Origin: Oleisolibacter albus
Lineage (GTDB): Bacteria > Pseudomonadota > Alphaproteobacteria > Azospirillales > Azospirillaceae
Assembly (NCBI RefSeq): GCF_003336875.1
Contig: NZ_QGNJ01000012.1
Span: 62,001 to 126,000 of the forward strand
Direction: 5' to 3'
DNA: 64,000 nt
In this document: positions 54,341-63,255 of the stretch, in pieces
Numbering within the stretch: position 1 is the stretch's first letter
How the letters are laid out: every line of letters begins with the position of its first letter
Position numbers and translations under genes: made by a program
Notes under the pieces: generated by a model
The model's database searches: none
Told to the model about the DNA's origin: nothing
The model's input: only the letters and a program-made list of their open reading frames with translations

Positions 54341-55090
54341 TCAGGGCAGGCGGTAGCGGTAGGGGTAAAGCGTGCGGAAGCCCAGCGACCGGTAGAGCCG
54401 CACGGCGGGTTCATTTCCGGCTGCCACCTGGAGATAGGCGCGGGCACCGCCCGCCGCCGCGGCCCGCTGCAGCAGGCCGGCCAGCAGCGTGCGGGCCAGC
54501 CCCCGGCCGCGCCGGTCCGGATGGGTCGCCACCTTGTAGAGTCCGGTCCAGCCGCGATCGATGACGGCCAGCGCCAGGGCCACCGGCCGGTCCTCCTCCA
54601 TCAGCGCCGCGTACAGGGTCGGAACGGGAATGGCTCCCAGGATGCCGTGCAGCGCCGGCATCTCCGCGTCCGGCACCGGCACCATGGTGCGATAGGCATC
54701 CAGCCACCGGGGTTCCGGGGTGGCCGTGCAGCGAATCGCCGGATTGACACCCATGTGAACGACGCGGTCGAGTCCCAGAACCAAGCTTTCATTGTGGATG
54801 CGGTAACCGCGCCGGTCCAGTTCGCGCTCAAGCTGCGGCGGGCAGAGGGGCGTGATGCGGAACTGTGGCGGCAGGCCCTGGGCCGCATAGACCGCCTCGC
54901 AGAACGCCACGAAGCCCGCCATGTCCGTGGTGGCATCCGGACCAGGGCCGGGGCCAAGCGCGTTGATCGAATTGGCCCGACCGGTGTGCCCGTTGGCGAA
55001 GCGCAACACCCAGCCATCGTGATGGATGGTGCGCAGGGCGGGCCATGCCGTCAGGGTCAGGTTTTCAACAAGGGAAACAGACGGTTCCAT
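54341..55090 (-). CDS. GNAT family N-acetyltransferase
   Basis: Predicted acetyl-CoA-dependent acyltransferase of 249 residues. The acetyl-CoA-binding motif A is seen as LYKVATHPDRRGRGLARTLL (about 184-203), followed by motif B AVRLYRSLGFRTLYPYRYR. The N-terminal part has its own alpha/beta pattern (HHDGWVLRFANGHTGRANSI) typical of two-domain GNATs. Starts at 55090, 55102, 55114 and 55123 are all possible because no strong Shine-Dalgarno occurs; the shortest was chosen. It is divergent from sdhCDAB. The acceptor substrate is unknown. Confidence 0.85.
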   Translation of the reverse strand: MEPSVSLVENLTLTAWPALRTIHHDGWVLRFANGHTGRANSINALGPGPGPDATTDMAGFVAFCEAVYAAQGLPPQFRITPLCPPQLERELDRRGYRIHNESLVLGLDRVVHMGVNPAIRCTATPEPRWLDAYRTMVPVPDAEMPALHGILGAIPVPTLYAALMEEDRPVALALAVIDRGWTGLYKVATHPDRRGRGLARTLLAGLLQRAAAAGGARAYLQVAAGNEPAVRLYRSLGFRTLYPYRYRLP

Positions 55091-55232
55091 ACGCCAATCC
55101 ATGCCGGGATCCATCGCTGCCATGCGCTGGTGCGCAAATGCAACAGCGTAACCCTGACATGTCCCCCGGGGGAAAGGAAGCATCCCGATCCCGCGGTGCG
55201 AAACGTTGACGAGGAAGGGGGCGGGGGCGTAA

Positions 55233-55260
55233 TTGACACCGGCACTTCCGATTCTAGCTT
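55233..55260 (+). promoter_or_regulatory. Possible promoter of sdhCDAB
   Basis: TTGACA (55233-55238), 16-base spacer, TAGCTT as a weak -10 (55255-55260). It is about 58 bases upstream of the sdhC ATG. Confidence 0.35.
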
Positions 55261-55317
55261 CCTGCCGGCCCGCTTTCGCCGAAACCGGCGCACGAGACAG
55301 TCAAGGACGCGCGACCC

Positions 55318-55731
55318 ATGACCGATACGCCTGCGGCTACCACCCCAAGGACGGGGCGCCAGCGGCCGCTGTCCCCCCATCTCCAGGTCTATCGCCTGCC
55401 CCTGCCGGCGATTTCCTCCATCACCCACCGCATCACCGGCATCGGCCTGACCGTCGGCACGCTGGTCCTGGCCTGGTGGCTGATCGCCGCCGCCAGCGGC
55501 CCCGATGCCTTCGCCACCGTCCAGGGTTTCCTGGGTTCGGTCATCGGCCAGCTGCTGCTGCTGGGCTGGACCTGGGCCCTCTGGTACCACACGCTGAACG
55601 GCATCCGGCACCTGGTCTGGGACACCGGCAAGGGTCTGGAACTCGGCGCCGCCTACCGCGGCGGCTATATCTCCTATGGCGGCTCCGTCGCCCTGACGAT
55701 CCTGACCTGGATCGCCGCCTACGCGCTGTAA
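55318..55731 (+). CDS. sdhC: Succinate dehydrogenase cytochrome b556 subunit
   Basis: Membrane anchor of complex II, binding haem b and quinone, 137 residues. The motif SPHLQVYRLPLPAISSITHRITG (read in parts: PHLQVYRL near residue 20, SITHRITG near 34) is diagnostic. Three TM helices follow (about 40-62, 70-92, 112-135), with the haem-ligand histidine in ALWYHTLNGIRHL. First gene of the sdhCDAB operon; sdhD follows after 13 bases. Confidence 0.95.
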   Translation: MTDTPAATTPRTGRQRPLSPHLQVYRLPLPAISSITHRITGIGLTVGTLVLAWWLIAAASGPDAFATVQGFLGSVIGQLLLLGWTWALWYHTLNGIRHLVWDTGKGLELGAAYRGGYISYGGSVALTILTWIAAYAL

Positions 55732-55744
55732 GGAGGACGTTTCC

Positions 55745-56146
55745 ATGTCCGGACAACCGTTCACCGGCGGCTTCCGCTCCCACCTCGGCCGTGCCCGCGG
55801 CCTCGGCGCCTCCCACCATGGCGCCGGCCACTGGCTGTCCTACCGGCTGCTGTCGGTGGCCTATGTGCCCCTGGCGGTGTGGTTCGTGATTTCCGTCGTC
55901 CGCCACGCCGGCGCCGATCAGGCGGCGGTCGCAGAATGGCTGAAAAGCCCGGTCAATGCCACGCTGATGCTGTTGACCGTGGGTGTGACATTTCATCATG
56001 CCGCCTACGGTATGCAGGAGGTCTTCGAGGACTATGTCCATGGCAAGATGGCCAAGACCGTGGTCATCGGCGCCACCAAGGCGCTGTGCCTGCTGCTGGC
56101 GGTCGCCAGCGGTGTTGCCGTGCTGAAGCTTGCCCTCGGGGCGTGA
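55745..56146 (+). CDS. sdhD: Succinate dehydrogenase membrane anchor subunit
   Basis: Second membrane anchor of complex II, 133 residues. It has the polar N-terminus GLGASHHGAGHWLSYRLLSV with the conserved histidine and arginine (about 19-38), then three TM segments (about 36-54, 65-90, 108-130) and the haem/quinone region HHAAYGMQEVFEDYV (about 83-97). It begins 13 bases after sdhC and ends 9 bases before sdhA. Confidence 0.94.
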   Translation: MSGQPFTGGFRSHLGRARGLGASHHGAGHWLSYRLLSVAYVPLAVWFVISVVRHAGADQAAVAEWLKSPVNATLMLLTVGVTFHHAAYGMQEVFEDYVHGKMAKTVVIGATKALCLLLAVASGVAVLKLALGA

Positions 56147-56155
56147 GGTAGAGAA

Positions 56156-57946
56156 ATGGCCACCGCCTACAAGATCATCGACCACGAATACGACGTCGTC
56201 GTCGTCGGCGCCGGCGGCGCCGGCCTGCGCGCCACCTTCGGCATGGCCGAGAAGGGGCTGAAGACGGCCTGCATCACCAAGGTGTTCCCGACCCGCAGCC
56301 ACACCGTGGCGGCGCAGGGCGGCATCTCCGCCGCGCTCGGCAACATGGGCGAGGATGACTGGCGCTACCACATGTACGACACCGTGAAGGGGTCGGACTG
56401 GCTGGGCGACCAGGACGCCATCGAGTACATGTGCCGCGAGGCCATCCCGGCCATCATCGAGCTGGAACATTACGGCGTCCCCTTCAGCCGCACGGCCGAG
56501 GGCAAGATCTACCAGCGCGCCTTCGGCGGCATGACCACCCGCTTCGGCGAGGGGCAGGCCTACCGCACCTGCGCCGCCGCCGACCGCACCGGCCACGCCA
56601 TCCTGCACACGCTGTACCAGCAGTCGCTGAAGCACCACGCCGAGTTCTTCGTCGAGTATTTCGCCCTCGACCTGCTGATGGACGATGAGGGCGTGTGCCG
56701 CGGCGTCATGGCCTGGAACCTGGATGACGGCACCATCCACCGGTTCCGCGCCCACATGGTGGTGCTGGCCACCGGCGGCTATGGCCGCGCCTATTTCTCC
56801 TGCACCTCGGCCCACACCTCCACCGGCGACGGTGGCGGCATGGTGCTGCGCGCCGGCCTGCCGCTGCAGGACATGGAGTTCGTGCAGTTCCACCCGACCG
56901 GCGTCTATGGCGCCGGCTGCCTGATCACCGAGGGTGTGCGCGGCGAGGGCGGCTATCTGACCAACAGCCAGGGCGAGCGCTTCATGGAGCGCTACGCCCC
57001 CTCGGCCAAGGATCTGGCCTCGCGCGATGTGGTCAGCCGTTCCATGACCATCGAGATCCGCGAGGGGCGTGGCGTGGGTCCGCACAAGGACCACATCCAT
57101 CTGCATCTGGAGCATCTCGACCCGAAGATCATCCATGAGCGCCTGCCCGGCATCGCCGAGACCGCCAAGGTCTTCGCCGGCGTGGACGTGACCAAGGAGC
57201 CGATCCCGGTGCTGCCGACCGTGCACTACAACATGGGCGGCATCCCCACCAACTATCACGGCGAGGTCATCAACCCGACGGCCGAGAACCCGGACCGCAT
57301 CGTCCCGGGCCTGATGGCCATCGGCGAGGCGGCCTGCGTGTCGGTGCATGGCGCCAACCGCCTGGGCTCGAACTCGCTGCTCGACCTGGTGGTGTTCGGC
57401 CGCGCCGCCGCCATCCGCGCCGCCGCGGTGGTGGAGAAGGGCGCCGCCCACAAGACCATCCCGCAGGACCTGACCGACAAGGTCCTCGACCGGCTGGACC
57501 AGACCCGCACCGCCAAGGGCGATGTCCGCGTGGCGCATCTGCGGCTGGAAATGCAGAAGGTCATGCAGAACAACTGCGCCGTCTTCCGCACCGGCGAGGT
57601 GCTGGACGAGGGCGTGGGGCTGATGCAGCAGGTCTGGTCGAAGCGGCCCCGCATCCAGCTGAGCGACCGGTCGCTGGTGTGGAACAGCGACCTGGTGGAA
57701 GCGCTGGAACTGGACAATCTCATGCGCCAGGCCGTCGCCACCATCACCTCGGCCGCCAACCGCACCGAGTCCCGCGGCGCCCACGCCCGCGAGGATTATG
57801 CCGAGCGCGACGACGAACACTGGATGAAGCACACCACCGTCTGGGTGGATGAAGCCGGCAAGGTCACCCTGGGCGACCGTCCCGTGCATCTCTACACCCT
57901 GACCAACGAAGTGCAGGTGTTCCCGCCGAAGAAGCGGGTGTACTGA
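56156..57946 (+). CDS. sdhA: Succinate dehydrogenase flavoprotein subunit
   Basis: Catalytic subunit with covalently bound FAD, oxidising succinate to fumarate, 596 residues. The FAD motif [16 protein letters not shown] lies at about 14-29 and the flavinylation region [17 protein letters not shown] at about 46-62, with the attaching histidine in SHTVAAQ. The substrate-site arginine and histidine are in [10 protein letters not shown] and [12 protein letters not shown] (about 397-408). The C-terminal domain ends with KKRVY. ATG 56156 has a weak GGTAGAG site, and the gene lies nine bases after sdhD. Confidence 0.97.
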   Translation: MATAYKIIDHEYDVVVVGAGGAGLRATFGMAEKGLKTACITKVFPTRSHTVAAQGGISAALGNMGEDDWRYHMYDTVKGSDWLGDQDAIEYMCREAIPAIIELEHYGVPFSRTAEGKIYQRAFGGMTTRFGEGQAYRTCAAADRTGHAILHTLYQQSLKHHAEFFVEYFALDLLMDDEGVCRGVMAWNLDDGTIHRFRAHMVVLATGGYGRAYFSCTSAHTSTGDGGGMVLRAGLPLQDMEFVQFHPTGVYGAGCLITEGVRGEGGYLTNSQGERFMERYAPSAKDLASRDVVSRSMTIEIREGRGVGPHKDHIHLHLEHLDPKIIHERLPGIAETAKVFAGVDVTKEPIPVLPTVHYNMGGIPTNYHGEVINPTAENPDRIVPGLMAIGEAACVSVHGANRLGSNSLLDLVVFGRAAAIRAAAVVEKGAAHKTIPQDLTDKVLDRLDQTRTAKGDVRVAHLRLEMQKVMQNNCAVFRTGEVLDEGVGLMQQVWSKRPRIQLSDRSLVWNSDLVEALELDNLMRQAVATITSAANRTESRGAHAREDYAERDDEHWMKHTTVWVDEAGKVTLGDRPVHLYTLTNEVQVFPPKKRVY

Positions 57947-58061
57947 CCGGGTGGGCCGGTCCGCCCGGGCCGGCCCGCTTCCCCGATTTCCAGGGCGAGA
58001 ACGATCGGCCGGGTCTTACGGCCGGATGTCTGTCGCCGGTTGTATGTCAAGGACGGCAACG

Positions 58062-58841
58062 ATGGCTGAATTCACCCTGCCCGCCAATTCCAAGGTCCTG
58101 CCCGGCAAGACCTTCACCGTCGCCGCGCCGGAGGCGAAGCGCAAGAAGACCTTCCGCATCTACCGCTGGGACCCGGATTCGGGCGAGAACCCGCGTGAGG
58201 ACAAGTACGAGATCGACCTGGACAAGTGCGGCCCGATGGTTCTGGACGCGCTCATCCACATCAAGAACGATGTCGACGCCACGGTGACCTTCCGCCGCTC
58301 CTGCCGTGAAGGCATCTGCGGCAGCTGCGCCATGAACATCGACGGGCGCAACACGCTGGCCTGCCTGAAGCCGATCGAGGATGTGAAGGGCGACGTCAAG
58401 GTCTACCCGCTGCCGCACCAGCCGGTGGTCAAGGATCTGGTGCCCGATCTCAACCAGAACTACGCCCAGCTGGCCTCGGTGAAGCCGTGGCTGCAGACCC
58501 AGTCCGCCCCGCCCTCGCGCGAGCGGCTGCAGAGCCCGGAAGAGCGCGAGAAGCTCAACGGTCTCTACGAGTGCATCCTCTGCTTCTGCTGCACCACCAG
58601 CTGCCCCAGCTACTGGTGGAACGGCGACCGCTATCTGGGTCCGGCCGTTCTGCTGCAGGCCTACCGCTTCATCGCCGACAGCCGCGACGAGGCCACGGGC
58701 GAGCGTCTGGACGCGCTGGAGGACCCTTTCCGCCTCTATCGCTGCCACACCATCATGAACTGCACCCAGACCTGCCCGAAGGGTCTGAACCCGGCCAAGG
58801 CCATCGCCGAGATCAAGAAGCTGATGGCCGCGCGCCAGTAA
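58062..58841 (+). CDS. sdhB: Succinate dehydrogenase iron-sulfur subunit
   Basis: Electron-transfer subunit of complex II, 259 residues. ATG 58062 was chosen for its AAGGA site; the frame is open back to 57951. The [2Fe-2S] ligands lie in [21 protein letters not shown] (read as CREGICGSC near residue 86 and LAC near 105). The [4Fe-4S] and [3Fe-4S] ligands are in [16 protein letters not shown] and [17 protein letters not shown]. Last gene of the operon, before a terminator at 58868. No other TCA genes follow in the window. Confidence 0.97.
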   Translation: MAEFTLPANSKVLPGKTFTVAAPEAKRKKTFRIYRWDPDSGENPREDKYEIDLDKCGPMVLDALIHIKNDVDATVTFRRSCREGICGSCAMNIDGRNTLACLKPIEDVKGDVKVYPLPHQPVVKDLVPDLNQNYAQLASVKPWLQTQSAPPSRERLQSPEEREKLNGLYECILCFCCTTSCPSYWWNGDRYLGPAVLLQAYRFIADSRDEATGERLDALEDPFRLYRCHTIMNCTQTCPKGLNPAKAIAEIKKLMAARQ

Positions 58842-58867
58842 GGCGCAAATCCGCGTCTGCGGGTTGC

Positions 58868-58899
58868 GGGGACGGCTGCCACGGGCACCGTCCCCTTTT
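58868..58899 (+). terminator. Intrinsic terminator of the sdh operon
   Basis: GGGGACGG / CCGTCCCC stem with a GCC/GGC-reinforced loop, then TTTT, 27 bases after the sdhB stop. Confidence 0.8.
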
Positions 58900-58930
58900 C
58901 CTTGTGTACAGGGACAGGGTCTTTCGGCGC

Positions 58931-58972
58931 CGGTCCCCCATGCGCGGTCCCCCATGCGCCGGTCCTCCTGCG
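58931..58972. repeat. 14-bp tandem repeat, two perfect copies and a degenerate third
   Basis: CGGTCCCCCATGCG at 58931 and 58945, then CGGTCCTCCTGCG at 58960. Intergenic, between the sdh terminator and the next gene. Confidence 0.9.
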
Positions 58973-59009
58973 CGGGTCCCTGGCCGCGGCGCACGGCGTC
59001 AGGGCCGTG

Positions 59010-59495
59010 TCACCCCCGCAGCACCGTCTCGATCCGCGTCAGCAGCGCGCGCAGGGCCGGCACGGCGCGGGCACAGTCGTTCAGCAGTGCTGCCTCGGCC
59101 TGCGGCTCCTCCGGATGGCTGTCGCACAGCCGCGCGCGCAGGGCGAACAGCGCCAGGACAGCGTCCGCATCGTCGGCCAGCCCCGCCTGCACCATCCGTC
59201 CGGCCAGGTCCGCCGGGGCGGGTTCGGCGGCACCATCGCCCAGCACCGCCGGCAGCAGACGGCGGAACAGCAGGCTGTGCAGGGTCAGCACGCGGTGGAA
59301 CAGGGCATCGGCTTCGGTGCGGAAGCGCTCGGGCATATAGGCCAGCTCGGTTCCGGTGACCGGCAGCAGCGTGCGCACCTCGTCGGCGGAATGGGACAGG
59401 CGCCGGGCCAGACTGCCCGCAGCCGTCAGGGTCCGTTCCAGGTCCGGCTCCATGCTGGCCTCCATCGGCGCTGGCGTGGCCCCGGCGGGGAGCAC
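59010..59495 (-). CDS. Hypothetical helical protein
   Basis: Protein of 161 residues with no recognised family. It is mostly helical, with Leu/Ala/Arg-rich segments and a central Arg-Thr-Glu-rich patch (MPERFRTEADALFHRVLT). The start at GTG 59495 is supported by GGGGGA five bases upstream, but ATG 59465 and ATG 59453 in the same frame are possible. No TM or signal peptide is seen. Coding is supported by good length and codon bias alone. It faces the sdh operon across the tandem repeats and lies downstream of the VanZ-like gene. Confidence 0.55.
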   Translation of the reverse strand: MLPAGATPAPMEASMEPDLERTLTAAGSLARRLSHSADEVRTLLPVTGTELAYMPERFRTEADALFHRVLTLHSLLFRRLLPAVLGDGAAEPAPADLAGRMVQAGLADDADAVLALFALRARLCDSHPEEPQAEAALLNDCARAVPALRALLTRIETVLRG

Positions 59496-59552
59496 GGGGG
59501 TCCCCCAGTGTAACCCGGCCGCGCGGCGCTGTCGCCGTGGCGATGGTGGCTG

Positions 59553-59936
59553 TCAGCGTTCCGCCAGGCGCGCCGTGCGGCGGATCCACAGGACGAGGGC
59601 CAGCCCCACCAAGGCCCCGACCGTATCCGACGCCCAGTCGGACAGGCTGGCCGTGCGGTCCGGGATCATGCCCTGCGCCAGTTCCAGCCCGGCCCCCAGC
59701 AGCGAGACCGCCGCAACGGCACAGGCCAGGCCCCGCACGCTGCGCCAGGGCAGCGTGACCAGCGTCCCCAGGCCGATGAAGGCGGCGAGATGGATGATCT
59801 TGTCCAGCCCGAACGCACCGGGCGGCGCCAGCGCGGGCTGGAGTCCGCCCCAGAGGATCACCAGCCCGGCAATCGTGCCGGCAAGCAGGCAGCCCCAGCG
59901 CACAGCGGGGGTCGGCGCGGCCAGATAGTTCAGCAC
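59553..59936 (-). CDS. VanZ-family small membrane protein
   Basis: Predicted inner-membrane protein of 127 residues. Four hydrophobic segments are visible: about 13-30, 46-62 (LDKIIHLAAFIGLGTLVTL), 68-86 (ACAVAAVSLLGAGLELAQGM) and 105-120. The VanZ-type signature is the DKIIHLAAF region with a conserved lysine and histidine, and DRTASLSDWASDTVGALVG (about 93-111). Bacterial VanZ proteins affect teicoplanin resistance in some species, but most are of unknown function. The start is GTG 59936 with AGGAG nine bases upstream, right beside a 13-bp duplication (59948-59973). Confidence 0.82.
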   Translation of the reverse strand: MLNYLAAPTPAVRWGCLLAGTIAGLVILWGGLQPALAPPGAFGLDKIIHLAAFIGLGTLVTLPWRSVRGLACAVAAVSLLGAGLELAQGMIPDRTASLSDWASDTVGALVGLALVLWIRRTARLAER

Positions 59937-60254
59937 GGGGCTTCACTCCTGTTGCTGTGGCCTGTTGCTGTGGCCCAGGATCGCGTTCAGGTGCTTGTAC
60001 CCGGATTTTATGGCGCTGCCGAGGCGCCCGGGCGGATAGGTTGTGGGAATTCCATCGCCCACCGCTCGGAGAGCGGCAGCGGAGGCGGGGCACGCCGTCC
60101 CGCCGCGGCCAGACGTTAAGCAACGCTGAAGGGATGGCGGCGTTCCTGACAACGCAGCCTCCCGAAATTGTCACCTCCACCCGGCCCCGCTCGGGATCAA
60201 TATTCGCATTGCTGACGGCGAAGTCGTCAGCCGACCAGAACCCAGGGACCTTGC
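59937..60254. other. Divergent intergenic region, VanZ-like gene / unknown ORF
   Basis: About 320 bases. It holds the 13-bp duplication (59948-59973) next to the VanZ ribosome site and an AT-richer stretch around 60195-60230 that may carry the plus-strand promoter. No gene was recognised. Confidence 0.5.
59948..59973. repeat. 13-bp perfect tandem repeat, two copies
   Basis: CCTGTTGCTGTGG at 59948 and 59961. The first copy abuts the VanZ Shine-Dalgarno on the other strand. Confidence 0.9.
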
Positions 60255-60572
60255 ATGTTCCCCGTCGTGGCGACCGGAGCCCCCAATCCGGACCTCGGCC
60301 TGACCGCAGCCGCACTGGCCATCGGCTACCCCCCCTCCTCCGATCATCCGACACCCGTGCCCAAGCCCTATGGGGCCGAAGCGCTGGCCAGGCAGATCCT
60401 TGACGCCGTGGCGCGCTGCCGTGCGCTGGGCCACCGCGATCCCAGCATCACCCTGACCCGCCCGACCGCCGTGGTCGAAGGGGTGCACATGCTGCTGCTG
60501 CAGGCGGGACTGCAGCCGGAGATGAAGCCCGCCGCCGTGGGCGGCTGCTCCGTCATCACCGTCCGCGGCTGA
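60255..60572 (+). CDS. Small protein of unknown function
   Basis: Protein of 105 residues. AGGGA lies about six bases before ATG 60255. The sequence looks like a small soluble alpha/beta protein, with a proline-rich loop near residues 25-38 (YPPSSDHPTPVPKPYG) and a C-terminal TRPTAVVEGVHMLLLQAGL. No signal peptide or TM. I do not recognise a family. It lies 159 bases before mmcB on the same strand. Confidence 0.55.
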   Translation: MFPVVATGAPNPDLGLTAAALAIGYPPSSDHPTPVPKPYGAEALARQILDAVARCRALGHRDPSITLTRPTAVVEGVHMLLLQAGLQPEMKPAAVGGCSVITVRG

Positions 60573-60731
60573 AACCGGCCAGTTCGGCGGCCCCCGGACC
60601 GGCCTCGCCGGTCCGGTCGGGGCGCTGTGGCCCGCCGTTGGCCGGCCCGGTGCCGTAACCGGATCGGACGGCTTGCCGACAGGGCGGGTTGCGTTCATGA
60701 TCCGTACCGGTTTTCAGCCGCGACGCGGACC

Positions 60732-61202
60732 ATGCTGCCGGATCTGCCCTCCCTTCCCCGCCCCGCCTCCGATGTGGCCGCCGGCATTACCCGCGGCGTG
60801 CGCCGCATGCTGGCCGACCGCGCCATCCGCACCCTGGTCGAGTTCCCGCTGGCCAATGGCCGCCGGGCCGACGTGCTGGGGCTTGCCGAGGATGGGGAGA
60901 TCGTGATCGTCGAGGTCAAAAGCGGAGCGGTGGACTTCAAGACCGATCACAAATGGCAGGACTATCTGGCGTTCTGCGACCGGTTCTACTTCGCTGTCGG
61001 CCCGGACTTCCCGCTGGACCTGATCCCGGCCGCGTGCGGCCTGCTGGTGGCCGATGCCTTCGGGGCCGAGACCGTGCGCGAATCACCGGTGGACCGGCTG
61101 CCGGCAGCCCGGCGCAAGGCCGTGATCCTGCGCGCCGCCCTGGCGGCGGCGGCCCGCCTGCACCGGGTGGAGGACCCGGGGCGGGTCCCCGCGGGCGGAT
61201 GA
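60732..61202 (+). CDS. mmcB: MmcB family DNA repair protein
   Basis: Predicted nuclease-fold protein of 156 residues, of the family named for mitomycin C resistance in Caulobacter. The motif VEFPLANGRRADVLGL precedes IVIVEVKSGAVDFKTDHKWQDYL (read in parts: D of RADVL, ExK of VEVKSG), which gives the PD-(D/E)XK-like arrangement of catalytic acidic and lysine residues. ATG 60732 was chosen; the longer frame to 60627 is not supported. The gene is convergent with the helical-repeat protein gene at 61210. No SOS box was recognised upstream. Confidence 0.88.
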   Translation: MLPDLPSLPRPASDVAAGITRGVRRMLADRAIRTLVEFPLANGRRADVLGLAEDGEIVIVEVKSGAVDFKTDHKWQDYLAFCDRFYFAVGPDFPLDLIPAACGLLVADAFGAETVRESPVDRLPAARRKAVILRAALAAAARLHRVEDPGRVPAGG

Positions 61203-61209
61203 GCCCGGC

Positions 61210-62565
61210 CTATTCCAGCATGGGCTTGCCGGTCTCGATCTCCACCAGCGCCGCCAGGAAGGGCACCGCCAGATCCTTGCGCTCGGCGCCGGCGGCGCTG
61301 CTGGCCTTCTCCGCTTCCCCCAGCGCCGCGAGATAGGTGCCGCGCCAGCGCTGGTCCTTGTAGAGCAGCTTGTCGGCCCGGGCCCGCTGCAGCAGGGCGA
61401 TGGCGTCCCGCTTCTTGGACAACATGGTGTCCAGGCGGGTCGAGACGGTTTCCGCCATGGCGCGATCACCCGCCTTCAATGCCCCGGCCACCAGCTCGAA
61501 ATAGGTCTCCGCCTTCAGATCGTCGGGATGGACCTGGTCGGCATAGGTCAGGGTCAGGGTCTTGTCGCCACGGGCCGCCAGCTTGCCCAGCACCTGGGGC
61601 ACGGTCCACGGGCTTTCATCCTGCACCGTCCGCAACAGGCCGAGCGCCAGATTGGGGTCGCCCAGGTCGCCGGCCGCCACGGCCAGTTCCGGCGGACAGC
61701 AGGTCCCGCGCCGGTCCTTGAAGCGGCTGAACTGCTCCTCCACCGTGTTGAGGAACAGGGTGCGGGCACGCGATTCGTTGCCGGCCTTCAGCAGGGCCTG
61801 GGCCACCAGCCCCAACTCCCACGAGCAGGTCGCGGTGCGGGAGAAATCGGCGGCCTCCTCGGCGATCTCGGCGGCGCGGGCCGTGTTGCCGTTCCAGGCC
61901 AGCACTTCGGCGATGTCGGTCAGATTGTAGATGCGGGTGGCGCAGTCGCTGAACTGCCGGGTCAGTTGCAGGGCCAGATCGACCTCGCCGGTCAGGGCCA
62001 GGGCACGGCCCACGAACAGGTCCTGGCTCTGGGCGTCCTTGACGCTGCCGGTGCGGACGGCCTGGATGAAGGGGCCGACAATGGGCTTCACCCGGTCGCG
62101 GTTGCCGATGTGGTAATGGGCCACGGCCAGGGACAGCCAGTCCCAACGCGGGGCCGCGACCGGATACTCGATCGGGGACATCAGCTGCTCGATCCGGTGC
62201 AGCAGGCAGATGTCGGACTGCCCGTCGGCGCAGGCCAGCCCGCGCAGGCGTCCCTTGAACTCGGCATAGTCGAAATCGCCGATGAACTGGTTGGTGACCA
62301 GTTGCACCGCCAGCGGGCTTTCCGGCAGGCGGGTGACGATGTCCTTCAACAGCTGGTCGGCTTCCAGCAGCGCCTTGGCCTGCTCCTGCGCGTCATAGGT
62401 CTGATCGGCCCGCTGCAAGGCCTGCATGGCCAGCACGAACTGCCGGTTGGCCTGGGCCGTCTGGTCGGCAGCAGAAACCTGGTCCTGCGCCGAGGCCGCG
62501 CAGACCCCGGTCAGCAGCAGCAGAAGCCCGAACAGGACAGGGCGGAGACACTCAGACACGGACAT
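61210..62565 (-). CDS. Secreted helical-repeat (TPR/Sel1-like) protein
   Basis: Predicted exported protein of 451 residues. A signal peptide covers about residues 1-26 (LLLLLTGVCAASAQ). The rest is a continuous run of helical pairs with TPR-like spacing, e.g. ALALTGEVDLALQLTRQF, EVLAWNGNTARAAEIAEEA and LAARGDKTLTLTYADQV. There are several cysteines in the first half. ATG 62565 overlaps the end of the BON lipoprotein gene by 14 bases, so the two are coupled. Envelope or cell-wall function is likely by context (lipoprotein and amidase). Confidence 0.75.
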   Translation of the reverse strand: MSVSECLRPVLFGLLLLLTGVCAASAQDQVSAADQTAQANRQFVLAMQALQRADQTYDAQEQAKALLEADQLLKDIVTRLPESPLAVQLVTNQFIGDFDYAEFKGRLRGLACADGQSDICLLHRIEQLMSPIEYPVAAPRWDWLSLAVAHYHIGNRDRVKPIVGPFIQAVRTGSVKDAQSQDLFVGRALALTGEVDLALQLTRQFSDCATRIYNLTDIAEVLAWNGNTARAAEIAEEAADFSRTATCSWELGLVAQALLKAGNESRARTLFLNTVEEQFSRFKDRRGTCCPPELAVAAGDLGDPNLALGLLRTVQDESPWTVPQVLGKLAARGDKTLTLTYADQVHPDDLKAETYFELVAGALKAGDRAMAETVSTRLDTMLSKKRDAIALLQRARADKLLYKDQRWRGTYLAALGEAEKASSAAGAERKDLAVPFLAALVEIETGKPMLE

Positions 62566-63151
62566 GATTGACCACTCGCCGCACGCGGGCGATGCCGCGG
62601 GCATAATTCAGGACCAGATCAAGCTCCACCTGCGAGCGGGCCTTGCCGATGAGATAGACGGTCTGGTTGACCGTCTCGATGGTGTAGTTGCCGGAGGTGA
62701 TCTCCGGATCGGTCATCAGCTTGGCGCGCAGCTGGGTGGTGATCCAGGTGTCCGTGGCGCTGTCGGAAATGCCCCCGCCCTCGCCGATCTGGATCTCGTT
62801 GATGACCTCCTTCACGCCGTCCACGCGCCAGGCCTGGGCCAGCGCGGTGGCGCGCACATCCTCGGTGCGCGCGGTGCCGGTCAGCAAGACGCGCCCGTCG
62901 CGGACCGCGACATACAGATCCCGGTCCACGCCGGCCGAGCGCCAATAGGCCCGGATATTCTCGCGCATCAGATCGTCGGGCAGCCGGGCCTGCGCCGCTG
63001 TGCCCGTGGCCGGTGGCGGCGTATCGCCCCCGCTGGAACAGCCCGCCAGCAAGGCCAGCGCCAGCAGGGCCGCTGCGGTGAAAGAGGGGCTGCGGACACG
63101 GGCTCCCGCTCCGGGTCCGTCCCAACGCGCCACAGGGCGCCTGCTCGCCAT
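62552..63151 (-). CDS. Lipoprotein with two BON domains
   Basis: Predicted outer-membrane lipoprotein of 199 residues. ATG 63151 has AGGAGG about nine bases upstream. The lipobox is LLAGC near residue 38, after a basic N-terminus. Two BON domains follow (about 60-125 with VRDGRVLLTGTARTEDVRA and 130-199 with VNQTVYLIGKARSQVELDL). These bind phospholipid or anchor envelope complexes, as in OsmY and DolP. It lies between the amidase gene (104 bases) and the helical-repeat protein gene (14-base overlap), forming a likely envelope operon. Confidence 0.88.
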   Translation of the reverse strand: MASRRPVARWDGPGAGARVRSPSFTAAALLALALLAGCSSGGDTPPPATGTAAQARLPDDLMRENIRAYWRSAGVDRDLYVAVRDGRVLLTGTARTEDVRATALAQAWRVDGVKEVINEIQIGEGGGISDSATDTWITTQLRAKLMTDPEITSGNYTIETVNQTVYLIGKARSQVELDLVLNYARGIARVRRVVNHVRV

Positions 63152-63255
63152 CGTCCTGCCTCCTGCCGGGTGGGGCCGCTTCGACCTGCCGGATCTTATG
63201 ATGAAACTATGTCCGTCCTGCGGTTCCCCCAGAGGAGCAGGCCGGACCGGTTGTG

